The notes under the pieces were generated by a model, which worked only from the letters and a program-made list of their open reading frames with translations, was not told the origin of the DNA and did not search any database. A stretch of 64,000 nt of DNA from assembly GCF_038008325.1 (NCBI RefSeq), contig NZ_JBBOYW010000001.1, positions 1,664,001-1,728,000 of the forward strand, written 5' to 3'. This document shows, piece by piece, positions 1 through 8,464 of this stretch (position 1 is its first letter; each line of letters begins with the position of its first letter). The DNA is from Lysinibacillus sp. FSL K6-0232 (GTDB taxonomy: Bacteria; Bacillota; Bacilli; Bacillales_A; Planococcaceae). The translations under genes and the position numbers were made by a program.

Positions 1-2
1 TG

Positions 3-1523
3 ATGACTAATTTACTAGAAGTGTTTGATGAACGTAAAGGTCAGCTAATGGCAGCATTGCTTGAGCATATAGAAATTTCCTTTATCGCGCTATTTTTTGC
101 AGTGCTAATTGCCATTCCTCTAGGCATTTATTTAACCAATAAAAGGAAGATTGCTGAAAGTATTATTGGTATTAGTGCCGTCTTGCAAACAATTCCTTCG
201 CTTGCCTTACTTGGTCTATTGATTCCGTTATTTGGCATTGGGAAGGTGCCTGCGATTATTGCGTTAGTTGCCTATGCGCTATTGCCTATTTTACGGAATA
301 CCTATACAGGTATTCAGGAGGTAGATCCATCGTTGAAGGAAGCGGCATTGGCAATGGGGATGAATATGCCCAAGCGTTTAGTAAAGGTTGAATTGCCGCT
401 TGCGATGCCTGTTATTATGGCAGGTATTCGAACAGCGATGGTATTAATTGTAGGGACAGCTACGTTAGCCGCATTAATTGGTGCTGGTGGCTTAGGAGAT
501 ATTATTTTGCTTGGCATTGATCGCAATAATACAGCGCTTATTTTATTAGGCGCTATACCAGCAGCCATTTTAGCACTTATTTTTGATGTATTGCTAAAAA
601 AATTAGAGGCATTATCATTTAAACAAACAGTGACCACATTAAGTCTTATTAGTGTCGTCGCTCTTGCGATGATGTTTTTCCCGCTTCTGCAAGGAAAAAA
701 TGATGAACAACAGCTTGTGATTGCGGGCAAGCTTGGCGCTGAGCCTGAAATTTTGATTAATATGTATCAATTATTGATTGAGCAAGACACAGACTTAGAG
801 GTGCAATTAAAGCCAGGGCTTGGGAAAACATCATTTGTTTTTAATGCCTTAAAATCAGGAAGCATTGATCTTTATCCTGAGTTTACAGGAACAGCCATTG
901 CAGAGTTTTTAAAGGAAGAAGCGGTAAATAATCAGCAAGAAGATGTTTATGAGCAGGCAAAGGAAGGAATGCTTGCGCAATTTGATATGGTGCTGCTAAG
1001 TCCCATGCGTTATAACAACACATATGCACTTGCTGTATCAAAGGAAATAGCGGAAGCTCATCAGCTCCAAACAATTTCAGATTTAAAGCCGCTCGCGCAG
1101 ACGATTCGAGCAGGCTTTACACTAGAATTTAATGATCGTAAGGATGGCTATGTCGGTATGCAAAAACGCTATAATATGACGCTTGCCAATGTGACAACAA
1201 TGGAGCCAAAGCTACGCTATCAAGCCATTGCAGCAGGGACTATTGATGTACTGGATGCTTATTCAACAGATAGTGAAATTCGCGAATATGGTTTACAGGT
1301 ATTAGAGGACGATCAAGCATTGTTCCCGCCTTACCAGGGAGCGCCATTAATTAGAAAAGAAACATTGGCGAAATATCCTGAGATTGAAGCAGCGTTAAAC
1401 AAGCTTGCCAATCAAATTACTGACGATGAAATGCGTGAAATGAACTATCAGGTGAACGTAGAAGGAAAGTCTGCAGCAGATGTAGCGAAAGCCTACTTAC
1501 AAGAGAATGGATTGCTTCAATAA
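3..1523 (+). CDS. opuFB: Compatible-solute ABC transporter, permease fused to substrate-binding domain (OpuF type)
   Basis: Membrane permease and substrate-binding protein in one 506-residue chain, used to import osmoprotectants such as glycine betaine or choline. Residues about 15-205 are membrane segments of the BPD_transp_1 type, with the ATPase-docking EAA loop at about 113-120 (EAALAMGM). Residues about 236-506 are an OpuAC-type periplasmic-binding fold anchored outside the membrane by the last helix. The ATG overlaps a TGA at the very edge of the window (TGATG), so an ATPase gene (opuFA) probably lies just upstream and is translationally coupled. OpuF-type fusions are known from Bacillus; the exact substrate is inferred. 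OpuC/ProWX-like is the alternative name. Confidence 0.88.
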   Translation: MTNLLEVFDERKGQLMAALLEHIEISFIALFFAVLIAIPLGIYLTNKRKIAESIIGISAVLQTIPSLALLGLLIPLFGIGKVPAIIALVAYALLPILRNTYTGIQEVDPSLKEAALAMGMNMPKRLVKVELPLAMPVIMAGIRTAMVLIVGTATLAALIGAGGLGDIILLGIDRNNTALILLGAIPAAILALIFDVLLKKLEALSFKQTVTTLSLISVVALAMMFFPLLQGKNDEQQLVIAGKLGAEPEILINMYQLLIEQDTDLEVQLKPGLGKTSFVFNALKSGSIDLYPEFTGTAIAEFLKEEAVNNQQEDVYEQAKEGMLAQFDMVLLSPMRYNNTYALAVSKEIAEAHQLQTISDLKPLAQTIRAGFTLEFNDRKDGYVGMQKRYNMTLANVTTMEPKLRYQAIAAGTIDVLDAYSTDSEIREYGLQVLEDDQALFPPYQGAPLIRKETLAKYPEIEAALNKLANQITDDEMREMNYQVNVEGKSAADVAKAYLQENGLLQ

Positions 1524-1540
1524 CAGCAAATAAGATAAAA

Positions 1541-1596
1541 AAACGAACTATGGCGAAACATGAAAGGTGAAGTTTCGCAAAATAGTTCGTTTTTTT
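1541..1596 (+). terminator. Rho-independent terminator after opuFB
   Basis: A two-part stem pairs AAACGAACTAT (1541-1551) with ATAGTTCGTTT (1582-1592), and an inner stem pairs GCGAAAC with GTTTCGC. It is followed by a T run. Confidence 0.85.
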
Positions 1597-1638
1597 ATTT
1601 ATATCAGTAAATATTTAATGTTTATCATTAATTAATTA

Positions 1639-1666
1639 TTGACAAGGATAAATCAAGCTGTATAAT
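1639..1666 (+). promoter_or_regulatory. SigA-type promoter for the DUF2975 remnant/HTH unit
   Basis: TTGACA at 1639-1644 and TATAAT at 1661-1666 are separated by 16 bp. Both hexamers are perfect, so the HTH gene behind the broken membrane gene may still be expressed. Confidence 0.6.
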
Positions 1667-1691
1667 AAAAACAGGAAAAGGGATGCTGATT

Positions 1692-1922
1692 ATGGAGCAA
1701 ACAGTTTAAAGTAAGGAATTTCGATTATTGGCAAATTGCCTACAGGGTGATTGTGTTAAGCTTGAGTCACTATTTGTAAAGACGGATATTATTAAGGGCA
1801 TTAGCTATCATTTTACAGGTATTAATTGGACACTATTATTATGTAGTTTGGTCATTTGGACAATTGCGCGTATTTTCCGATATGGTGCATTTTTACAGGA
1901 TGAATATGATGCAACAGCTTAG
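1692..1922 (+). pseudogene. Remnant of a DUF2975 membrane protein gene
   Basis: The C-terminal coding part (from about 1815) reads WTLLLCSLVIWTIARIFRYG and ends in DEYDATA, which matches almost residue for residue the end of the intact 212-residue DUF2975 protein at 40149-40787. At 1692 an ATG begins MEQTV and then stops, resembling the MDQSL start of the intact copy. About 150 codons of the middle are therefore missing and the start is out of frame. The open frame from 1728 could still give a 64-residue fragment with one membrane segment, but it looks like decay rather than a gene. Its partner HTH gene follows 11 bp downstream, as in the intact pair. Confidence 0.75.
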
Positions 1923-1933
1923 GAAGTGAGAAT

Positions 1934-2143
1934 ATGGCTATAATTATTCGCTTGGATCGCATGCTAGCAGATCGAAAAATGCAGCTAAGTGAGCTAGCAG
2001 AGAAGGTTGATGTGTCAATCGTCAATCTCTCTAATTTAAAAACGGGCAAGGTAAGAGCGGTGCGTTTTTCTACATTGAATGCAATCTGTAAGGCGTTAGA
2101 CTGTCAGCCGGGCGATATTTTAGAGTATGTAGAAGAAGATTAA
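1934..2143 (+). CDS. Small XRE-family HTH regulator (YozG-like)
   Basis: This 69-residue protein is essentially one Cro/C1-type helix-turn-helix (residues about 8-62), a DNA-binding repressor fold. It is a close paralogue of the HTH protein at 40800-41015: both share RLDR-LADRKMQLSELAE and end in QPGDILEY. In this family the regulator normally follows a DUF2975 membrane protein that is thought to control it. Here that partner is broken (1692-1922), leaving the regulator an orphan. The spacing GGAAGTGAGAAT-ATG gives a good ribosome site. Its targets are unknown. Confidence 0.8.
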   Translation: MAIIIRLDRMLADRKMQLSELAEKVDVSIVNLSNLKTGKVRAVRFSTLNAICKALDCQPGDILEYVEED

Positions 2144-2188
2144 AGACTGCCTCCTAGTCAAAGCAGCAAGAAGGAAGGACTTTTCAAA

Positions 2189-2515
2189 ATGACAGCTTTT
2201 AGTTTTTTATTGATTGCCATTATAGCAGAGGTGTTTGCAAGCTCTATGCTCAAGCGGACGGAGGGCTTCACACGCGTTTGGCCATCCATTGGCGTTGTAG
2301 CTGGCTATGGAACGGCTTTTTATAGCCTATCGTTAGCATTAAAAACCGTTCCCCTCGGCACTGCCTATGCGATATGGGCAGGCTTAGGCACAGCATTAAC
2401 AGCCGTTGTTGGTGCCGTGATTTATAAGGAATTTTTTAATCGGAAAAAGGTTATCGGTATTTTCTGCATTATTTTAGGTGTGGTGATGCTCAATCTTGCA
2501 GGGGGTCATTCGTAA
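2189..2515 (+). CDS. SMR-family multidrug efflux subunit
   Basis: A 108-residue, four-helix small multidrug resistance protein. It carries the membrane-embedded glutamate E14 (IIAEVFASSMLK) that couples proton and drug binding, and the family motif AYAIWAGLGTALTAVVG in helix 3. It is followed directly by a second SMR gene (gap of one base), the arrangement of heterodimeric pumps such as EbrAB or YkkCD, so the two products probably pair. No guanidine riboswitch-like leader was found upstream, so guanidinium export is not supported. Ribosome site GAAGGAAGGA. Confidence 0.88.
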   Translation: MTAFSFLLIAIIAEVFASSMLKRTEGFTRVWPSIGVVAGYGTAFYSLSLALKTVPLGTAYAIWAGLGTALTAVVGAVIYKEFFNRKKVIGIFCIILGVVMLNLAGGHS

Positions 2516-2516
2516 T

Positions 2517-2867
2517 ATGAAGGGCTATTTATTGTTAACATTATCCATTATGAGCGAGGTCTTCGCGACAACAATGCTGAAGCTTTCGGATGGCTTTACA
2601 GTGCCTGCCCCTTCAGTAGCGGTGGCAATTGGCTATGGGATTTCATTTTATAGTTTATCGCTATGCTTGAAAACCTTGCCATTAAGCTTAGCCTATGCTA
2701 TTTGGTCAGGCGTGGGCACGGCGCTTACGGTTATTGTTGGTATGGTTATTTGGCACGATATTTTTAACCTTTACTCTGCGCTTGGGATCACGCTCATTAT
2801 TGGCGGCGTTATTTTATTAAATCAAGGGGATAGAAACAGTAAAGTGACGGATAGATTACAAGAATAG
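2517..2867 (+). CDS. SMR-family multidrug efflux subunit, second partner
   Basis: A 116-residue SMR protein with four predicted helices, the conserved E14 (SIMSEVFATTMLK) and the AYAIWSGVGTALT motif. I place the start at the ATG 2517, 11 nt after GGGGG and one base after the stop of the first SMR gene; an in-frame ATG at 2496 lies inside the preceding gene. The last ten or so residues (after NQGDR) are encoded by the start of a 21-bp-phased GACGGATAGA repeat pair, so the tail looks like a recent, non-homologous addition. It likely forms an asymmetric pump with the 2189-2515 product. Confidence 0.87.
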   Translation: MKGYLLLTLSIMSEVFATTMLKLSDGFTVPAPSVAVAIGYGISFYSLSLCLKTLPLSLAYAIWSGVGTALTVIVGMVIWHDIFNLYSALGITLIIGGVILLNQGDRNSKVTDRLQE

Positions 2868-2876
2868 ACGGATAGA
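2846..2876 (+). repeat. GACGGATAGA repeat, two units 21 bp apart
   Basis: Exact GACGGATAGA copies lie at 2846-2855 and 2867-2876. The first lies inside the end of the SMR gene and encodes part of its tail. Other clusters of the same repeat are at 11438, 17030, 18228 and 62611. Confidence 0.85.
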
Positions 2877-2881
2877 ATCAC

Positions 2882-2915
2882 AAAAGCCTCTCGCCTTATT
2901 TGGTGGAGGCTTTTT
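2882..2915 (+). terminator. Rho-independent terminator after the SMR pair
   Basis: AAAGCCTC (2883-2890) pairs with GAGGCTTT (2906-2913) and is followed by T residues. Confidence 0.8.
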
Positions 2916-2946
2916 ATGATTCAAGTCGCCATATTTTTTCTTGCTA

Positions 2947-2955
2947 CATATGATA
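2947..2955 (+). promoter_or_regulatory. Possible SigK-type -10 element before the coat-like operon
   Basis: CATATGATA fits the CATANNNTA -10 consensus of the late mother-cell sigma factor SigK, and it lies 48 nt upstream of a CotZ-like gene. No convincing -35 was seen, so this is suggestive only. Similar elements occur at 7001 and 16757. Confidence 0.35.
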
Positions 2956-3002
2956 ACGAGAGGGCTATTTCTATGGAGGCATTAAGGAAGGGGGCTTGAA
3001 GG

Positions 3003-3422
3003 TTGAAGCGGCAACATTTTTTATGTGAAGCATTACATGATTTGCAAACATTGCAGGAGATGATGAAGAGCTTTCATTCGAAACATTTTGGTCAGCTACT
3101 TGTAAACATTGTAGGGAGCGATACGATTCCATTTTTTTTAATTACGCATAGTGGCGCACATTTACGGTTAATGGATACAGCGAAGCAGTTTGAAACGGAG
3201 TTTTTTCGTATTGAGGCGGTTGATCGGGAGCGCTGTCGTGGCATCGTATCGCTCCTAAGGGCTTTTGATTATGAGGGGAAAGATACCAATCATATTGGAG
3301 ATGTGATTAGGCTAGAAAAAACGACTACGGAGAAAGCTATTGAGCTAAGTGGTATTTCTGCAATTCAGCTTCTAAAGCCAGATATGTTAAAAGGGAAATT
3401 TATTATTGAGCCTAAATGGTAG
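3003..3422 (+). CDS. CotY/CotZ-like spore coat protein
   Basis: A 139-residue protein resembling the Spore-coat CotZ family. The order DTIPFFLITHSG, FFRIEAVDRERC, SLLRAFDYEG, VIRLEKTT and AIQLLKPDML matches the conserved blocks of CotY/CotZ, which form the Cys-rich outer crust of Bacillus spores. This copy is unusual in keeping only about two cysteines, so disulfide cross-linking would be reduced. The start is TTG at 3003 behind AAGGAAGGGGG. It is followed within about 30 bp by the YheC/D-Mur ligase fusion, and both are probably one transcript, which suggests a spore-surface role for that enzyme. Assignment is from recalled motifs only. Confidence 0.68.
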   Translation: MKRQHFLCEALHDLQTLQEMMKSFHSKHFGQLLVNIVGSDTIPFFLITHSGAHLRLMDTAKQFETEFFRIEAVDRERCRGIVSLLRAFDYEGKDTNHIGDVIRLEKTTTEKAIELSGISAIQLLKPDMLKGKFIIEPKW

Positions 3423-3452
3423 TGTGAGATGACAATGAAAGGAAGTTTAGTA

Positions 3453-5624
3453 ATGACGATTATTGGTATGCTACATCACCGACTTGACCCAACAACGGTT
3501 CTTAAGTCTTATGCCTATGCAGCGGTTGCGAAGGCGGAGGGGGCGCAGTTTTTTTACTTTACGCCTAAAAGTGTGGATTTTGCCAAACGCTCCATTCAGG
3601 CAAAGGTTTATGAAAATGGACAATGGCAGGAAAAAACAATGCCCTTTCCAGATGTAATTTATAATGCGGGCAGTCCTGAAAAATTATCGGTATCGCAAGC
3701 GATTATTGATCGTTTAAAAGAGGAGATTCCTTTTACAACACATTCGATAGGGAATAAATGGAATGTAATGAAGCGCTTAAAGGAAGCACAGGAGTTTGAG
3801 CAATATTTAATTCCATCTGAAATCGTGAAAAATGTAGAATTATTCCATAAGTTTATTCAGTACTATAAAAAAGTTGTGTTTAAGCCGATTGATGGACGAA
3901 AGGGGAAGGGCATTTATTTTATTACAAAGGTTGGCAAAATACATTATGAGGTAAGGAAGGATCAGACAACTAACTACTATTCACAGCAGCAGCTAGATGC
4001 ACTGCTAAATGAGCAGCTTGCCACAGGAACATTTATTATGCAGCCTTATATTCAATCGGTTACAAAGTCAGGGCAAGTGTATGATTTCCGTTTGCACGTC
4101 CAAAAAAATGGAGAAGGGAAATGGGTCATAACAACTGTCTATCCACGTATTGCTCCAGCAGGCTCGATTATACCGAATATTAACAATGGTGGCTATACGA
4201 ATTATTTAGACCCTTTTTTAGAGCAGGAATTTCAGGAGGAGGCTTACAATATTCGCCGCATGCTAGAGCATTTCTCCCTGGCACTAGCCCATCATCTTGA
4301 TGAAATTCAAATGGTGAAATTTGGCGAGGTCATTGATGAAATTGGAATTGATGTTGGCTTAGATCAGCACCAAAAAATTTGGATGTATGAGGTCAATTGG
4401 CGTCCGGGCTGTCCTCCTGCCTTTTACTTAGAATTAGATGTGGTGATCAACTCCATTCGCTATGCTATGTATCTTGCCAATCATCAAAAGCAATTAAAGC
4501 AAGAGATCGTCCAACAAAAAAGTAAGCATCTTGCAACGAAAAAAAGCTTGCCAATTATTGCGATTACAGGCAGTGCTGGTAAAACAACGACAAAGGCATT
4601 TGTTGGCTCAATTTTATCGAAAAAGTGGAATATTTTTGAATCGAAGGATTATTGGAATACAACAGAGCATACGAAAAAGCATGCAGAGGAAATTAACGAT
4701 ACACATCAGGCTGTTGTATTAGAGTATGGTATGGCTTATCCGGGCATTATTACAAATCATTGTAGCATTATCCAGCCGAATATTAGTATTGTTACCAATA
4801 TTGGCTTAGCGCATGTTGGGAACTTTGATGGTGATGTAAAAGGCGTAGCCAAAGCAAAATCGGAGTTAATTCACGGCATGGATCAGCAAGGCGTATTAAT
4901 TATTAATAAGGATGACGATAATTCTAAGTTTTTGGAAATCGAGCAGTTTCAGGGGAAAATCCTAACGGTAGGGCTTCAACATGATGCGGATTACCGTGCA
5001 TATGATTTGCGCTATAAGGAAATGGGCATGTCCTTTAAAATGCAGCTACAGGGGCAGGAAATTGAGCTATATATCCCGATTTTAGGGCAGCATCATGTTT
5101 ATAATGCATTAAATGCAGTGGCAGTAGCAGATTACTTAGGATTTAGTCCATTGGATATTCAGGCAGGGCTGAACTTTAAAAAGCCGCCACGACGTTTAAC
5201 GCTTTATCATTGTCGTGATGGGATTACATTAATTGATGATACAGTGCATTCTCATCCACAGGGCGTACGTGCTGCCATTGATGTGCTAACAAATATTGCA
5301 AAGCAGCGCAAAGTCGCCATTATTGGGCAAATGCGTGAGCTTGGTATTTTAAGAGAGGAGGAGTATCGCAAGGTTGGGGAGTATGCTTATGAGGCTGGTA
5401 TTGACGAATTAATTACCTATGGATTCCGCACAGATGAAATTAGTAATGCCGCGATTGCGAAAGGGATGGACCCATCGAAGGTACATCATTTTATCAATAA
5501 AGATCAATTACATGCACTGCTAGAGCAGCTTGTACAGCCTAATGATACGATTCTTGTAAAAGGCGCTAGTAAAACAAATATGTTTGAAACCGTGAAGTTT
5601 TTAGATCAAACATTTAAAGAATAA
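3453..5624 (+). CDS. YheC/YheD-type ATP-grasp domain fused to a Mur ligase domain
   Basis: A two-enzyme fusion of 723 residues. Residues about 1-345 look like the YheC/YheD endospore-coat-associated ATP-grasp family, with the ATP-grasp signature FKPIDGRKGKGI at about 140-151 and a metal/ATP-binding EVNWRPG at about 312-318. Residues about 365-723 are a MurF-like ligase with P-loop TGSAGKTTTK at about 372-381, TNIGLAHVG near 447, a probable carbamylated lysine in AKAKSEL near 466, and DDTVHSHP near 593. The domain order (ATP-grasp then Mur ligase) is that of cyanophycin synthetase, which polymerises amino acids. I infer an amino-acid ligase or polymerase acting on the spore surface; substrates are unknown. 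Start: ATG 3453 behind GAAAGGAAG, preferred over 3429. Confidence 0.78.
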   Translation: MTIIGMLHHRLDPTTVLKSYAYAAVAKAEGAQFFYFTPKSVDFAKRSIQAKVYENGQWQEKTMPFPDVIYNAGSPEKLSVSQAIIDRLKEEIPFTTHSIGNKWNVMKRLKEAQEFEQYLIPSEIVKNVELFHKFIQYYKKVVFKPIDGRKGKGIYFITKVGKIHYEVRKDQTTNYYSQQQLDALLNEQLATGTFIMQPYIQSVTKSGQVYDFRLHVQKNGEGKWVITTVYPRIAPAGSIIPNINNGGYTNYLDPFLEQEFQEEAYNIRRMLEHFSLALAHHLDEIQMVKFGEVIDEIGIDVGLDQHQKIWMYEVNWRPGCPPAFYLELDVVINSIRYAMYLANHQKQLKQEIVQQKSKHLATKKSLPIIAITGSAGKTTTKAFVGSILSKKWNIFESKDYWNTTEHTKKHAEEINDTHQAVVLEYGMAYPGIITNHCSIIQPNISIVTNIGLAHVGNFDGDVKGVAKAKSELIHGMDQQGVLIINKDDDNSKFLEIEQFQGKILTVGLQHDADYRAYDLRYKEMGMSFKMQLQGQEIELYIPILGQHHVYNALNAVAVADYLGFSPLDIQAGLNFKKPPRRLTLYHCRDGITLIDDTVHSHPQGVRAAIDVLTNIAKQRKVAIIGQMRELGILREEEYRKVGEYAYEAGIDELITYGFRTDEISNAAIAKGMDPSKVHHFINKDQLHALLEQLVQPNDTILVKGASKTNMFETVKFLDQTFKE

Positions 5625-5627
5625 TTA

Positions 5628-5680
5628 AAAAAGCCCGAGTAACTGTCCACTGGCAAGCGGCAATTATTCGGGAAATTTTT
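5628..5680. terminator. Bidirectional terminator between convergent genes
   Basis: CCCGAGTAA pairs with TTATTCGGG (one G-U pair). A runs lie to the left and T runs to the right, so it can serve both the + strand fusion gene and the - strand ATP-grasp gene. Confidence 0.7.
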
Positions 5681-5681
5681 T

Positions 5682-6884
5682 TCATACGCGTAAAATAAAT
5701 TTAATTTCCTTGGCAGCATTGATTGCATTACTGCGAGCCTCGCTTAAGGTTGCTCCTTCTGCAATGACATAGGCATAGCGATGACCCATTGATAAAGGGG
5801 GGGTGAGCATTGTGCCTTTTTTCGGCTTCACATAAACCTCCACCACACCCGTTGCTCTTGTCGCTCGTGCTTTGCCAATCACCTTTTCTAAAATGCCCTT
5901 ATTTTCCACAATCATATATTTGGTGTAGACAAATTTTTGATGTCTTGGCTGAATATTAGGCTGTTCACCAAGCAATAGCTTGAGTGTTTCCTCCACTAAA
6001 CTAAATCCGAGTGCCGCATGTAACATATTATTCATCGCACCACCAGAAATACGTGGATTAATCTCGATGAGCTTCCAGCCATGTGCTGTAAAGCGCAGCT
6101 CTAAATGGAGCGCACCGTTTTCAATATTAAACGCTTTAACAATGGAGTGCAGCACTTCCTCAATGCCTGCTTGAATAGCTGGCGGTGCTTTAACCAGCAC
6201 GCCATAGCCTGTAATAATAAAGCGTTTACCCTGTGTAATTTCCTGCTCAATAATGCCGATAATATGTGCCTGTCGCTGAAAGACAAGAGCCTCTACTAAA
6301 TATTGTGGACCGTCTAAATATTCCTCCATCATAATGTTTTCCTTAGGGTTTTTGGCGCGCAATGTTTGGAGGTGCTGCTGAAGCTGCTCAAGATTATGTG
6401 CGAGTAAGACATCTTTTGAGCCTGTTGATTTTGGTGATTTCACGATTAATGGGAATGTTAAGTTTGCTGCAAGGGGATCATTCGGCTTGAGCAATGAGAA
6501 CTTCGGTGAATATGGCTGATCCTTTAATAAATTTCTTGTTTGTTCCTTATCCTCCATTATTTCAATGGCAGAGGAGGATATATAGTTATGACAAAACTCA
6601 TCACAGAGCATTGCAGCAATATGCACAAATGGATCAACAAAGCTCACAATATTTTTAATCTGCAATCCGCTTTTCCCTAGTCTATCAATTTCCTCTTTCA
6701 TTTTTTCGATATTGAAAGTATCAATGAGTATCATTTTATGAATATCAGGATAGGCTCGGCGCTGCTGGAGCTGCTTTTCGTTGTTGGTAAACAGTACGGT
6801 GAAGTAGCCTAGCTTTTCGGCTGCTTTTGTTGCTTCGCGACTTGACCCAGATTTGTTTGTACCGATAAAGATAATGGCTTTCAG
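5682..6884 (-). CDS. ATP-grasp carboxylate-amine ligase
   Basis: About 400 residues. It has a Rossmann-like start (KAIIFIGTNKSGSSREA), an ATP-grasp lid (FPLIVKSPKSTGSKDV), MMEEYLDGPQY, and the catalytic metal loop ending EINPRISGG. Such enzymes join a carboxylate to an amino group with ATP, as in BacD-type L-amino-acid ligases. It lies between three Mur ligase genes, so it probably supplies or extends a peptide-like product of that cluster. The start is unusual: GTG at 6893 touches the AGAAGGAG ribosome site, so a CTG at 6884 (8 nt after it, giving a canonical MKAIIFIG start) seems more likely. It is transcribed divergently from the MurF-like gene at 7034. Confidence 0.8.
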   Translation of the reverse strand: MKAIIFIGTNKSGSSREATKAAEKLGYFTVLFTNNEKQLQQRRAYPDIHKMILIDTFNIEKMKEEIDRLGKSGLQIKNIVSFVDPFVHIAAMLCDEFCHNYISSSAIEIMEDKEQTRNLLKDQPYSPKFSLLKPNDPLAANLTFPLIVKSPKSTGSKDVLLAHNLEQLQQHLQTLRAKNPKENIMMEEYLDGPQYLVEALVFQRQAHIIGIIEQEITQGKRFIITGYGVLVKAPPAIQAGIEEVLHSIVKAFNIENGALHLELRFTAHGWKLIEINPRISGGAMNNMLHAALGFSLVEETLKLLLGEQPNIQPRHQKFVYTKYMIVENKGILEKVIGKARATRATGVVEVYVKPKKGTMLTPPLSMGHRYAYVIAEGATLSEARSNAINAAKEIKFILRV

Positions 6885-7000
6885 GTATATCACTCCTTCT
6901 ATTGGTACTTAGATACTTAATCACCTTTATATATATGCAACCATCTAGATTTCTTCTAGTTATGTATCTTGTCTTCATCCAAGCAACTTTCAAAAGGTTA

Positions 7001-7009
7001 CATATACTA
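7001..7009 (+). promoter_or_regulatory. Possible SigK-type -10 element
   Basis: ACATATACTAG contains CATATACTA, matching CATANNNTA, 25 nt before the start of the MurF-like gene. The identical 11-mer precedes the small proline-rich gene at 16794. No clear -35 was seen. Confidence 0.4.
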
Positions 7010-7033
7010 GAAGAGAAAGGAGGGAGAAAAGAT

Positions 7034-8428
7034 ATGAAGCCTCTTTCGGTGAAAAAATTAGCAATGATTACGACAGGCAATCTTGTGCAAGGGGCGGAGG
7101 AAGTTCTAATTCAGCATGGTGCTTATCGGCTAAAGCAAGTGAAAAAGCCTAATACAGCCCTCTTTACAAGTAAACGTATTGTTAACTGGAAAAGTCTTGA
7201 GCCACTTTCTCCTCTAATACTAGTGACCGATAGAGCTTATCGCCCACAGGAAATGCCTAAGCATGTGATTTTTATACAGGTAACAGATGCAGAAGCAGCG
7301 TATTGGCAGTTTGTGCATTTTTATCGCAATCAGTTTCATATTCCCGTTGTTGCGATTACAGGTACATCAGGTAAAACAACAACAAAAGAGATGATTAAAC
7401 ATATTCTTGCTGCTGATCGACAAGTAACAGCAACAACATTAAGCAGTAATTCTAGAACGGCATCGTTACAATATTTACTTGGGATTGATGATGATACGGA
7501 AGCGGCTGTTTTTGAAACGGCTGTTGGTTCACCAGGGGATGTGACAAATGCGGGAAAGTATTTTAAGCCAACAATTGGTATTATTACAAATATTGGCGCA
7601 CATCATTTAAACTATTGTAAAACGCTGGAGGGCTATATTCAGGCGAAGGCAGAAATGCTTGATATTATTCATCCAACAGGCACGTTAATTATCAATGCAG
7701 AAGACTTGAATACGAAGAAAATTGAGTTGGCTAAATTTCGAGGGCGTGTGCTAAAGGTAGGAAAGCATGAGTCCTGTGATTTTCGAGCAAGTCATATTCA
7801 TTACGATCAAAAGGGCATGAAATTTATATTGCAGCATGGCAAAAATAGCTATGACGTTGTTGTGCCGGGATTTGGTGAGCATCAAGTATACAATGCCCTT
7901 GCAGCAATTGCGGCAGTGTATGAAATGGGTGTATCCATTCCGATGGCAGCTAAGCAGCTTCAATCATTTCGTCAATTGAAAAAACAGCTACAGCTTTTTG
8001 AGGGCATTCATCATTCCATGCTATTGGATGATACATGGAGCATTACAACAACGTCCTTAGAGGCAGCCTTACATGTATTAAATGCACTAGGGAATGGCAA
8101 GAAAAAGATAGCAATTATTGGAACGATTACCGATTTAGGCTCGTGGGGCTATATTATTCACGAACAAGCGGGGGAATGTATTCAACGCATTGGCGTGGAT
8201 GTGCTGATTACCATTGGGGAGCACGCCAGAATTATGGCTGACCATGCCGTAAAATTAGGGTTTAATGCACCTGTCTATACATTTAAAAATAGCACATTGG
8301 TCTACCCATTATTACAGAAAATTGTAGATGCCAATACGATTATTTTAGTAAAGGGTGATATGTATAGTCAGCAGGTTTCTAAATTAGCAACTGAGCTTAG
8401 ATTAAAACCTACACCGCCTGTAGAATAG
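7034..8428 (+). CDS. MurF-like Mur ligase family protein
   Basis: A 464-residue stand-alone Mur ligase. The N-terminal MurF-type domain (MKPLSVKKLAMITTGNLVQG) is followed by P-loop TGTSGKTTTKEM at about 109-120, TNIGAHHLN at about 185, a carbamylatable lysine in QAKAEML near 203 and a C-terminal ligase domain. In the position where MurF has DxYNANPxS this protein has DDTWSITTTS near 331, so the substrate pocket differs from true MurF. It forms an operon with the next Mur ligase (36 nt gap). True MurF sits with ddl and the division cluster, so this is a specialised paralogue, probably sporulation-linked. The ATG at 7034 follows AGGAGGGAG; the longer open frame back to 6902 has no ribosome site. 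Confidence 0.82.
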   Translation: MKPLSVKKLAMITTGNLVQGAEEVLIQHGAYRLKQVKKPNTALFTSKRIVNWKSLEPLSPLILVTDRAYRPQEMPKHVIFIQVTDAEAAYWQFVHFYRNQFHIPVVAITGTSGKTTTKEMIKHILAADRQVTATTLSSNSRTASLQYLLGIDDDTEAAVFETAVGSPGDVTNAGKYFKPTIGIITNIGAHHLNYCKTLEGYIQAKAEMLDIIHPTGTLIINAEDLNTKKIELAKFRGRVLKVGKHESCDFRASHIHYDQKGMKFILQHGKNSYDVVVPGFGEHQVYNALAAIAAVYEMGVSIPMAAKQLQSFRQLKKQLQLFEGIHHSMLLDDTWSITTTSLEAALHVLNALGNGKKKIAIIGTITDLGSWGYIIHEQAGECIQRIGVDVLITIGEHARIMADHAVKLGFNAPVYTFKNSTLVYPLLQKIVDANTIILVKGDMYSQQVSKLATELRLKPTPPVE

Positions 8429-8464
8429 CGGTCTTAATTGATAAAGAGAGGAGGCGTCGTACAC

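Noticed and set aside
1728..1922. A separate 64-residue membrane protein gene
   Set aside because: It matches only the end of the DUF2975 protein and lacks a ribosome site, so it was treated as a gene remnant.
2147..2188. Guanidine (ykkC-type) riboswitch before the SMR pair
   Set aside because: The gap is only about 40 bp and lacks the conserved ykkC sequence blocks.
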